From Aquificaceae bacterium UBA2488 (lineage in GTDB: Bacteria; Aquificota; Aquificia; Aquificales; Aquificaceae), in NCBI GenBank assembly GCA_002341805.1, contig DDOS01000048.1, forward strand, positions 6,589-12,321: 5,733 bases of DNA, read 5' to 3'. Positions 1 through 5,416 of the stretch are shown piece by piece. Position 1 is the stretch's first letter; each line of letters opens with the position of its first letter. The notes beneath the pieces are model-generated. The model worked only from the letters and a program-made list of their open reading frames with translations, was not told the DNA's origin and did not search any database. Position numbers and translations under genes: made by a program.

Positions 1-1089
1 AGTTAAAAGCTCTGCTATGTCAGATATATAACTTACAAGCTCCATATTGTATTTAGCGGATTTTCTAAATTCCTCTATTATATCCTTTAGCTTATCTATG
101 GATTTTGTGGATTCTAACGCTGTATGTACCATCTTGTCTATCTCTTCACTGGTTTGTTGGCTATAAGCCTGAAGCTCCAATATTACTTTTGTTATATCAT
201 CTGTGGCTTTTTGGGTTTTTATAGATAGTTTTCTAACTTCATCTGCCACTACGGCAAAACCTCTACCATGTTCTCCAGCTCTCGCTGCTTCTATCGAAGC
301 ATTTAAAGATAACATATTTGTTTGATCTGCTATCTCTCTTATAGAACTTAATATCCTTGTGATGTTTTCAATTTTTTCTAAGAGTCCCTTGGCGGAATCA
401 TTTGATTTTTTAATATTATTAATAATATCATCTATATCAGATACCACTTCTTCTACATCTTTTTTGGCATCTTCTGATATAGATGTAGTTTGTTTACTCT
501 GATCTTCTATTATATGAAGCTTATTAGACATACTTTTAACATCATTTTCTATAAGCTTTAGGTTTCCTGATATTCCACCTCCGATTTTAGAGAGTTCTTG
601 AGAAAAGTCTGCCCTTTCTAAAAATCTTTCGTTTTCTTCTATAAGCTTTAAAAGCTCTTTGAATCCATTTGCTAATTCTGAAAACTCTCCCTTAAACACA
701 GGCTCATTTATTTGCACAGAAACATCTTTACTGGATGCAGCTTTTACTATCTTTATAAGATCCTGAGCCAAAAAGCTAATTTGATCTAATAATGTATTTA
801 CGCTCTCTTTTAGATTTTCCAACTCTCCACCGTCAGACACATCTATTCTACCTTTTAGCTCACCATCTGAAGCATCTTTTAATACCATCGAAGTATCTTT
901 TATAAAAGCCTGAACTTTTCTTATGTTTATAAAAATATACCACGCTGCAAAAAAGTTAAAAATATTTAATAATCTGGCTAGATCAAAAATACCATATTGA
1001 TAAATCTCTACAACCAACGATAAAACAAATATCCCAATGGATAAAATATTTGCATACTGAATCTTTTCAAGCGATGACCACTTTTTCAT
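1..1089 (-). CDS. Methyl-accepting chemotaxis protein (C-terminus off the left edge)
   Basis: This is a membrane chemoreceptor that should signal through CheW and CheA to the flagellar motor or a related output. The first 363 residues are visible and the frame stays open to base 1. Two hydrophobic segments (about residues 13-29 and 36-56) lie almost back to back, so there is no real periplasmic ligand domain. A HAMP-like region follows at about 62-104, with the motifs DGEL and [13 protein letters not shown] second HAMP-like stretch covers about 109-150 and a possible third 153-190. The signalling hairpin is unmistakable at about 251-289 ([20 protein letters not shown], then [14 protein letters not shown]), with its tip near residue 272. 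An in-frame TGA four codons upstream fixes the ATG at 1089 as the earliest start. No Shine-Dalgarno precedes it. The missing part would hold the rest of the returning helix and any CheR-binding tail. The family call is secure; the stimulus is unknown and may be cytoplasmic or sensed in the membrane. Confidence 0.95.
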   Translation of the reverse strand, partial: MKKWSSLEKIQYANILSIGIFVLSLVVEIYQYGIFDLARLLNIFNFFAAWYIFINIRKVQAFIKDTSMVLKDASDGELKGRIDVSDGGELENLKESVNTLLDQISFLAQDLIKIVKAASSKDVSVQINEPVFKGEFSELANGFKELLKLIEENERFLERADFSQELSKIGGGISGNLKLIENDVKSMSNKLHIIEDQSKQTTSISEDAKKDVEEVVSDIDDIINNIKKSNDSAKGLLEKIENITRILSSIREIADQTNMLSLNASIEAARAGEHGRGFAVVADEVRKLSIKTQKATDDITKVILELQAYSQQTSEEIDKMVHTALESTKSIDKLKDIIEEFRKSAKYNMELVSYISDIAELLT

Positions 1090-1095
1090 AAAAAT

Positions 1096-1104
1096 ATTAT
1101 ATCA
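1096..1104 (-). promoter_or_regulatory. Extended -10 promoter of the chemoreceptor gene, probably leaderless
   Basis: Read on the minus strand, bases 1104 to 1096 are TGATATAAT, a perfect extended -10 (TGn plus TATAAT). The best -35 at 17-base spacing is only TACACA, which fits a promoter relying on the extended -10. Counting the last T of the hexamer as -7 places +1 at base 1089, which is the A of the ATG. No Shine-Dalgarno is present, consistent with a leaderless message. No flagellar sigma-28 consensus is visible. The match is direct; the start site is inferred. Confidence 0.6.
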
Positions 1105-1184
1105 CTTTATTGCATGTTTGTGTATACTAACCTTATTTTAATCTTCATAGGTAAGACATAGTTTAGGTGCTTTAAAAAGGTACA

Positions 1185-1277
1185 ATGAAAATATTTGTGA
1201 TTGAGCTTGGTAAACAAAGGGCTTATAAGGTCCTTTCTCAACCCAAGGTATTTACTGCGTTGTTTTTCGTTCTATGA
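1185..1277 (+). CDS. Possible 30-residue small ORF or gene remnant
   Basis: A plus-strand ATG at 1185 is preceded by AAAAAGG with a 4-base gap, a plausible ribosome site. It opens a 30-codon frame starting MKIFVIELGKQRAYK and ending ALFFVL at TGA 1275-1277. After that TGA the same frame stays open for about 37 more codons, into the 3' end of the antisense pirin gene. The frame could therefore be a decayed longer gene or chance openness in AT-rich DNA. No good plus-strand promoter is seen; TATACT at 1123-1128 lacks a -35. I recognise no family, and it is the only candidate gene on this strand. Confidence 0.15.
   Translation: MKIFVIELGKQRAYKVLSQPKVFTALFFVL
1216..1236 (+). repeat. Imperfect inverted repeat (hairpin candidate)
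   Basis: The 21-base stretch begins AAAGGGCTTA and ends AGGTCCTTT. On the plus strand it can form nine pairs around a 3-base loop, seven Watson-Crick and two G-U wobbles. On the minus strand the wobbles become A-C mismatches, so an RNA hairpin would be more stable from the plus strand. No T-run follows, so it is not a standard intrinsic terminator. It lies inside the weak small ORF. Confidence 0.3.
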
Positions 1278-1350
1278 TTTTACTTTTTTCATCATCCCAT
1301 TGAGCATCTAAATATTACCAATTTATTCATAGCTTATACATCATATAGCT

Positions 1351-2142
1351 TCAAAATGTTCTTTTTGGAAATCCTTTTTTATAATCCATAAAAGCTTCTA
1401 TAAGTTCGTTTTCATAGTTCATTACAAAAGGACCTCTTCTAGCTATGGGTTCATCTAAGTATGGGGCTTGTGCATACAAAAATGAGCTATTTTCTAAAGC
1501 TGTTAAATGGATATCCTCATCAAACACCACAATATGCTTTGGTTTTACAATATTATTATTTATATCCAAAAGTCCTTCAGATAATATCAAAAAAGATGGA
1601 CGGGTTTTATCAGATTCTATATCAAAAGAACCATCTTTTTTAATAAGAATATGCCTATAAACTACCTTATAAAAAGATCTTTCTCTCATATCATCTGAGA
1701 TAAGATCTATGATACTTATTGAACTATCCTCATATATCTTTTTGCTTTTAAAATTTAGATAAAAAGGTTCACTCATCTTATATTTTCTTGGGTTGTTTAA
1801 CCATAACTGAAAGCCCCAAACTTGATTAGTATCAACAGGCATCTCCTGATGAATGATTCCAGAACCTGCATTCATCCATTGAAGTTCACCTTCTTTTATA
1901 ACAGATCTTGAGCCAAGGCTATCCTCATGCATAAAAGACCCTTTGATTATATAAGTAAGAGTTTGAAAGCCCCTATGAGGATGCCATGGAAATCCTGCCT
2001 CAAAATCATTGATATTTTGGCTTTTAAACTCATCTAAAAGCAAAAATGGATTTATATTATCAATATAATGAGTTCCAATATACCTTGTGAGCTTAACCCC
2101 AGCACCATCTTGGGTATCAATACCCTTATAAATATTTATCAT
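1351..2142 (-). CDS. Pirin family protein
   Basis: This is a 263-residue cytoplasmic bicupin of the pirin family. Members bind one iron in the N-terminal cupin. Some, such as E. coli YhhW, are quercetin 2,3-dioxygenases; others have been linked to redox sensing or to regulating metabolic enzymes. The ligand set is visible as His54 and His56 (FPWHPHRGFQT) plus His98 and Glu100 (GSGIIHQEMP). This matches human pirin His56, His58, His101 and Glu103 with nearly the same spacing. The second cupin (about 155-225) lacks such a set, as usual, and the C-terminus has the typical GPFVMN...EAFMDYKKG signature. Length is a little below the usual 230-300 midpoint but complete. The ATG overlaps the stop of the upstream dioxygenase gene as ATGA, with AGGTGA three bases before it (2151-2146). 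It is the last gene of the reductase-dioxygenase-pirin operon. Family and metal site are secure; the substrate is not known. Confidence 0.95.
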   Translation of the reverse strand: MINIYKGIDTQDGAGVKLTRYIGTHYIDNINPFLLLDEFKSQNINDFEAGFPWHPHRGFQTLTYIIKGSFMHEDSLGSRSVIKEGELQWMNAGSGIIHQEMPVDTNQVWGFQLWLNNPRKYKMSEPFYLNFKSKKIYEDSSISIIDLISDDMRERSFYKVVYRHILIKKDGSFDIESDKTRPSFLILSEGLLDINNNIVKPKHIVVFDEDIHLTALENSSFLYAQAPYLDEPIARRGPFVMNYENELIEAFMDYKKGFPKRTF

Positions 2143-2873
2143 AATTCACCTTTAAAAGATAAAAGAGAAATACTTCCCATTTCAAAATCCTCATAAACAA
2201 TCTTTGGAACCTCTCCTTCCAAAAGACTTCCCATAAAATATAAGAGTGGAACATAATGCTCCTTGGTGGGGTGTGATATATCAAAATATTTAGAATGGTT
2301 GTTTATTAAAGCCTTGTGGTTTTTGTTTAAAACATGCTCTTTTATATAGTTTTTAAAAGCCAAAGACCAATCTGTAAGAGTATTCATATAATATAGGTTA
2401 TGCACTGCCCCACCGCTAAAGATAAGGCATGCATCTTCTCTTAGGTTTTGTAGCTTTTTACCAAAATCATAATAAAAATCAAAAGTATGCCTTATGGGTA
2501 TGGAAAGGCTTATTACAGGAAGAAGCTTATCTTCAAACAAAAGCCTAAGCACTACCCAAGCCCCATGATCAAGCCCAGATACCATCTTTGGTTTGGCGTT
2601 TATATAAGAAGATATTTTGTAGGCTAAATCTTTGTTGCCAAAGGTATTATATTTTAAACCTTTTACATCAAATCCATAAAAATCATATATGGATTCGTAA
2701 TGCTCGTTTATGGATACTTCTGGTTCTTCAGTTAAATTATGAGCAGATAATACCAATATGGCCTTTGGGTTTTTACTTATTATGATATCTCCTTCTTCCT
2801 TTAATCTGTCTTTAAAATCTTTTTTAAAAAGCACCAAAGGAGAACCATGGGAGAAAAAGTAAGTATTTTGCAT
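2139..2873 (-). CDS. LigB/DODA-type class III extradiol dioxygenase
   Basis: This 244-residue protein belongs to the LigB superfamily, in the branch of E. coli YgiD and plant DOPA 4,5-dioxygenase. These enzymes use Fe(II), or bind Zn in crystals, to open catechol-type rings next to the two hydroxyls. Conserved histidines are His9 (FFSHGSP), His45 (VLSAHNL), His103 (LDHGAWV), His158 (GGAVHNL), and His201 and His206 (SHPTKEHYVPLLY). By comparison with YgiD, His9 and His45 are likely metal ligands and the others line the active site. Length is slightly under YgiD and there is no signal peptide, so it should be cytoplasmic. Its ATG shares one base with the stop of the upstream reductase (TGATG) and has only a weak purine-rich site, so translation probably depends on coupling. 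Its stop overlaps the pirin start. The family is clear; the natural substrate cannot be read from the sequence. Confidence 0.92.
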   Translation of the reverse strand: MQNTYFFSHGSPLVLFKKDFKDRLKEEGDIIISKNPKAILVLSAHNLTEEPEVSINEHYESIYDFYGFDVKGLKYNTFGNKDLAYKISSYINAKPKMVSGLDHGAWVVLRLLFEDKLLPVISLSIPIRHTFDFYYDFGKKLQNLREDACLIFSGGAVHNLYYMNTLTDWSLAFKNYIKEHVLNKNHKALINNHSKYFDISHPTKEHYVPLLYFMGSLLEGEVPKIVYEDFEMGSISLLSFKGEL

Positions 2874-3916
2874 CAGACTTTCTTTAGATCATCAAAGCTT
2901 CTCATATTGTTTTGAAGCTCCACCATCCACTCTGGATATAATTTTGGTGGTTTTGCGATGTTTGAGAGCCTTTCTATATGCTCTTTGGAGAGTTTTATAT
3001 CTATAGATTTTATATTGTCTACAAGCTGATTCATCTTGTTTGCTCCTATTATCACAGAAGTCACTCGCTCTTGATGTAAAAGCCATGCTATAGCCACTTG
3101 AGCGGGTGTTGCTCCTACTTCGTTAGCTATTTTTATAAGCTCATCCACCACATCGTATCCTTTTTCATGCACTGGTGGGAAATCAAAAGCGGTTCTTCTT
3201 CCTTCAGTGGGTTTCTTATCTTTTGTATATTTTCCAGTTAAAAAGCCTCCAGACAGAGGAGACCAAGGTAAAAATGCAAGTCCCTCTTCTTTACAAAGGG
3301 GTAAAAGTTCATGCTCCACATCTCTTCCCACCAGCGAATAATAAGCCTGTAAAGATACAAAACTTGGCCAGTTTTTGGCTTTTGATATATAAAGAGCTTT
3401 CATGATATGTCTTGCAAACCAATTTGATACACCTATGTACAGGACTTTGCCTTGGCGTACTAAATAATCCATAGCCTCTAAAGATTCTTCTATGGGTGTC
3501 TTATAATCCCATCCATGAAATTGATAAAGATCTATATAGTCTGTACTAAGTCTTTTTAGGGAGTTGTTGCAAGCTTCTATTATATGCTTTCGGGATAGTC
3601 CTTGGGCGTTTGGTTCTTTTCCTTCGAGGGCTTTTTGGGTGGAAGCTCCTCTTACCTTTGTGGCTATTACAAAGTTTCCCCTAGGTTCTTTTAATTCTTT
3701 TAGGCATTTTCCCAATATTTCTTCTGACTCCCCAAAAGAGTATACATCTGCTGTATCAAAAAAGTTTATCCCTTGCTCGTGAGCATATTTTACCAAAGGG
3801 AAAGCCTCATTAAACCCAAGTATCCCTATATTTCTAAAGTTATGCCCAAACGTCATGGTCCCAAGACAAATCCTTGATACCGTTACCCCAGTACTTCCAA
3901 GCTTAGTGTATTCCAT
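2873..3916 (-). CDS. Aldo/keto reductase
   Basis: This is a 347-residue cytoplasmic TIM-barrel oxidoreductase that should reduce aldehydes or ketones with NADPH. The catalytic tetrad is complete: Asp54 and Tyr59 (FFDTADVYSFGESEE), Lys87 (VIATKVRG) and His134 (DLYQFHGWD). Other landmarks are IGVSNW at 161-166, QAYYSLVGR at 190-198, the cofactor loop PWSPLSGGFLTGKY at 217-230 and VIIGANKMNQL at 288-298. These motifs and the length fit the aryl-alcohol dehydrogenase-like, YajO/Tas-like group rather than the shorter 280-residue reductases. The ATG at 3916 has a near-perfect ribosome site, AAAAGGAGGT, four bases upstream, and a consensus-like promoter lies farther up. It is the first gene of a three-gene operon with the extradiol dioxygenase and pirin, suggesting work on carbonyl or aromatic compounds. 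Specificity is not predictable, and the pathway link is inferred only from gene order. Confidence 0.96.
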   Translation of the reverse strand: MEYTKLGSTGVTVSRICLGTMTFGHNFRNIGILGFNEAFPLVKYAHEQGINFFDTADVYSFGESEEILGKCLKELKEPRGNFVIATKVRGASTQKALEGKEPNAQGLSRKHIIEACNNSLKRLSTDYIDLYQFHGWDYKTPIEESLEAMDYLVRQGKVLYIGVSNWFARHIMKALYISKAKNWPSFVSLQAYYSLVGRDVEHELLPLCKEEGLAFLPWSPLSGGFLTGKYTKDKKPTEGRRTAFDFPPVHEKGYDVVDELIKIANEVGATPAQVAIAWLLHQERVTSVIIGANKMNQLVDNIKSIDIKLSKEHIERLSNIAKPPKLYPEWMVELQNNMRSFDDLKKV

Positions 3917-3920
3917 AACT

Positions 3921-3930
3921 ACCTCCTTTT
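3921..3930 (-). promoter_or_regulatory. Strong ribosome binding site of the aldo/keto reductase gene
   Basis: On the minus strand the bases read AAAAGGAGGT, followed by AGTT and the ATG at 3916. It is the strongest Shine-Dalgarno in the window and confirms the start codon. Downstream genes in the operon have weaker or embedded sites, so this one may set translation for the whole coupled set. Confidence 0.85.
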
Positions 3931-3976
3931 ATGGCTTAAAATCTAAAATTTATATATGATTTTAGCAATGTTTAGG

Positions 3977-4004
3977 CTTATAAAATAGCTACTTTTAAAG
4001 TCAA
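3977..4004 (-). promoter_or_regulatory. Sigma-70-type promoter of the reductase-dioxygenase-pirin operon
   Basis: On the minus strand TTGACT (4004-3999) is followed by a 16-base spacer and TATAAG (3982-3977), each hexamer five of six to consensus. Transcription would begin near 3970, giving a leader of about 53 bases before the ATG at 3916. I see no operator palindrome overlapping it. The leader is AT-rich and shows no riboswitch-like structure. Confidence 0.7.
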
Positions 4005-4064
4005 TATGTTTTTTGGCTTTTAGATTATTTAAAATACCTTAATTTCCAATTCACTATATGATGA

Positions 4065-4101
4065 GTTTCATATCCCTCTTGTTAGTCTCTTCCTTTTAAT
4101 C
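4065..4101. repeat. Possible solitary CRISPR-like repeat
   Basis: Read on the plus strand this 37-base stretch starts GTTTCATATCCC and ends CCTTTTAATC; on the minus strand it begins GATTAAAAGG and ends ATGAAAC. GTTTC/GAAAC ends and 36-37 base length are typical of many type I and III CRISPR repeats. There is only one copy, no spacers and no cas gene in the window, so it could equally be a chance resemblance. No strong internal palindrome is present. Confidence 0.2.
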
Positions 4102-4214
4102 CTAAGAGAATATTAAAATGATATAAAAATCTGCCACGATGCTTACGGTCAAGATGGTATTTGGAACAAAACAAAATTTTGAATCGGAAATTTTATGCCT
4201 AATGAGAATATTAA
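4101..4214 (+). repeat. Pair of near-identical direct repeats, 16 and 17 bases
   Basis: CCTAAGAGAATATTAA at 4101-4116 recurs as CCTAATGAGAATATTAA at 4198-4214, differing by a single inserted T. The 81 bases between them hold no gene. The second copy ends one base before the marC stop codon on the minus strand. Possible origins are a slipped duplication, the footprint of a small insertion, or a paired binding site; the sequence alone does not choose between them. Confidence 0.5.
4173..4194 (-). terminator. Weak A/T-only hairpin after the marC-family gene
   Basis: On the minus strand AAAATTT (4194-4188) and AAATTTT (4179-4173) form a seven-pair stem with an 8-base loop, followed by GTTTTGTT. 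It sits about 20 bases after the stop codon, where a terminator is expected. The stem has no G-C pairs and the T-run is broken, so termination here would be weak, particularly in a thermophile. Confidence 0.25.
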
Positions 4215-4215
4215 C

Positions 4216-4875
4216 CTATATTTTATGTATCATCGGAAAAGCCAAATACAAACCTTTTATTATAAACTGTACAGCTAAAGCCATAAGGAGTATACCCATC
4301 AATCTTGAGACTACATTTATACCTATCTTGCCAAGGACTTTGTTGATACCTTCCGCTCCTCTTAGTATAAGATAAACACCAATACAGGCTATAAATATAG
4401 ATATTATCAAGAATATATGATATAAAATATTTCTTTCTGTGGAAGCTATTGTAATTACAGTGCTTATGGCACCTGGACCTGATAAAAGTGGTATGGCTAA
4501 TGGGACTATCGCAATGTTTTCTTTTTGATTTAGTTGATTTATCTCTTCCGTGGAAGCTCTTTCCTTATGAGGTTGGCCAAATATCATATTTATAGCCACA
4601 AACGCAAGTATAATACCTCCTGCTATCTGAAAAGCTCCAAGGGATATGCCAAAGATTTTAAACAATATATCTCCAAATATCACAAAAAATATGAGTATCA
4701 ATCCTGCGTAGACAGAGGACTTTTTTACCACATATATTCTATCTTCTTTGGGATAACCAGAGGTAAGACTTATAAGAACAGGTAAAGCACCAAAGGGATT
4801 TAAGATGGCAAATATTGATATGCTATACTTCATTACAAAGTATGAAATATCACTAATTAGCACTTCTTTTTCCAT
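4216..4875 (-). CDS. MarC family integral membrane protein
   Basis: This is a 219-residue inner-membrane protein of the MarC (UPF0056, YhcE/YhgN-like) family. The family was once tied to multiple antibiotic resistance, but E. coli marC has since been shown not to contribute to it, and the molecular role is unknown. Six membrane segments are visible at about 14-38, 53-75, 78-99, 119-145, 150-171 and 187-208. Family signatures are NPFGALPV (26-33), FQIAGGIILAFVAINMI (82-98), IVPLAIPLLSGPGAIST (123-139) and RLMGILLMALAVQFI (191-205). Length matches the usual 200-220. It overlaps the upstream membrane-protein gene by 23 bases. The ATG at 4875 lacks a ribosome site; a GTG at 4863 (residue 5) is an alternative with a weak AAAAAGAA before it. 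Both keep all six helices. It is the last gene of an operon that starts with an RND transporter. Confidence 0.93.
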   Translation of the reverse strand: MEKEVLISDISYFVMKYSISIFAILNPFGALPVLISLTSGYPKEDRIYVVKKSSVYAGLILIFFVIFGDILFKIFGISLGAFQIAGGIILAFVAINMIFGQPHKERASTEEINQLNQKENIAIVPLAIPLLSGPGAISTVITIASTERNILYHIFLIISIFIACIGVYLILRGAEGINKVLGKIGINVVSRLMGILLMALAVQFIIKGLYLAFPMIHKI

Positions 4876-5416
4876 AGTTAAGTTTTACAGTATAAACAAT
4901 CTGCAAAGTAAAGATTATAACATATAAAATAACAAGCTGTGTATAGTGTGAGCTAACATCTATACTAGCATGATGTGGATATCCAAAATATCTGACAAGT
5001 AAAAATATACAAAGAAGAGTAATTAAAACTCCTATTATCACAAATCTTTTATTAAAAGCTTTTAAACTAATACTTATTATAAACATAGGTAAAATGTATA
5101 TATATGGATGGTATTTTACGATAAAACCACCAACAGCATCAGCCTTTGAAACAGATATAAATACGCTCATCAAAAACCCAGATAAAGCTAATAAAATACC
5201 AATGCCTAAGGGCTCTTGTTGTTTTAGGCTTTTAATATTAAGAATAATTAAAAGAATTGGTATAATATACAAACCAAAGTATATATATCCTGCATAATAG
5301 TTTACCACTTTTGCATATTGTAAAATTCTAATAATTATACTTTTGCTAAAAGCCTCAAAAAATACTATTATGCATAATATACTTATAATTCCAAAAAGAA
5401 TCTTAAGTTTTTTCAT
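4853..5416 (-). CDS. Six-helix membrane protein of unknown family
   Basis: I do not recognise this 187-residue protein. It is very hydrophobic, with six likely membrane helices at about 5-22, 42-60, 71-89, 102-119, 124-143 and 159-177, so it should sit in the cytoplasmic membrane. The loops are short. Notable polar points are Lys91/Asp93 before helix 4, KYHPY at 101-105, and a loop YPHHASIDVSSHYTQ at 146-160 rich in histidine, which could bind metal or protons but is not a known motif. Both ends are basic (MKKLK and YGKRSAN). The ATG at 5416 is well supported: AAGGA (5429-5425) lies eight bases upstream, and the start lies 14 bases inside the end of the RND gene. Its stop lies inside the start of the MarC-family gene. 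The overlap on both sides makes it a real gene and suggests a membrane role alongside the transporter; an accessory subunit is only a guess. Confidence 0.8.
   Translation of the reverse strand: MKKLKILFGIISILCIIVFFEAFSKSIIIRILQYAKVVNYYAGYIYFGLYIIPILLIILNIKSLKQQEPLGIGILLALSGFLMSVFISVSKADAVGGFIVKYHPYIYILPMFIISISLKAFNKRFVIIGVLITLLCIFLLVRYFGYPHHASIDVSSHYTQLVILYVIIFTLQIVYTVKLNYGKRSAN

Larger units (their letters stand above)
1090..1350. other. Spacer between the pirin gene and the chemoreceptor gene
   Basis: This 261-base stretch lies downstream of the pirin gene and upstream of the chemoreceptor gene. Apart from the receptor promoter at its left end I see no gene I would defend. It contains a weak 30-codon plus-strand ORF (1185-1277) and an imperfect dyad at 1216-1236. 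It also has a 20-codon open stretch on the minus strand (1314-1255, ending in TAA) without a start codon. No hairpin followed by a T-run is visible after the pirin stop, so I cannot point to an intrinsic terminator for that operon. The patchy short reading frames could be the remains of a decayed gene, but I recognise no family. Confidence 0.5.
3917..4215. other. Spacer between marC-family gene and reductase operon
   Basis: These 299 bases separate the two minus-strand operons. The left quarter holds the reductase promoter and leader. The rest has no convincing gene on either strand. It contains a hairpin with a 6-base stem at 4056-4073 (ATATGA and TCATAT around a 6-base loop), a 37-base CRISPR-repeat-like stretch (4065-4101), a direct repeat (4101-4116 and 4198-4214) and a weak A/T-only hairpin close to the marC stop. 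The plus-strand frame that opens at 4139 runs antisense into marC and is not credible as a gene. Confidence 0.6.

Noticed and set aside
1123..1128. Plus-strand TATACT as a promoter for the small ORF at 1185
   Set aside because: No acceptable -35 at 15-19 bases and no TGn extension directly before the hexamer.
1252..1317. Minus-strand 20-codon open stretch (YLDAQWDDEKSKIIERKTTQ) after the pirin gene
   Set aside because: It is bounded by TAA on both sides and has no start codon; the hydrophilic look is suggestive of a remnant, but too short to call.
3564..3782. Plus-strand ORFs across the aldo/keto reductase gene
   Set aside because: They lie fully antisense to a gene with an intact catalytic tetrad and show no protein-like pattern or start signals.
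4056..4073. Hairpin ATATGA...TCATAT as a terminator
   Set aside because: The stem has only six mostly A-T pairs and no T-run follows on either strand.
4110..4155. Minus-strand TTGACC with downstream TATATC as a second promoter
   Set aside because: The spacing is 21 bases, too long for a sigma-70 promoter, and at 17 bases the hexamer is poor.
4139..4375. Plus-strand 78-residue ORF beside the marC stop
   Set aside because: Most of it is antisense to marC, it has no clear ribosome site or promoter, and its composition is that expected of the opposite strand of a membrane protein gene.
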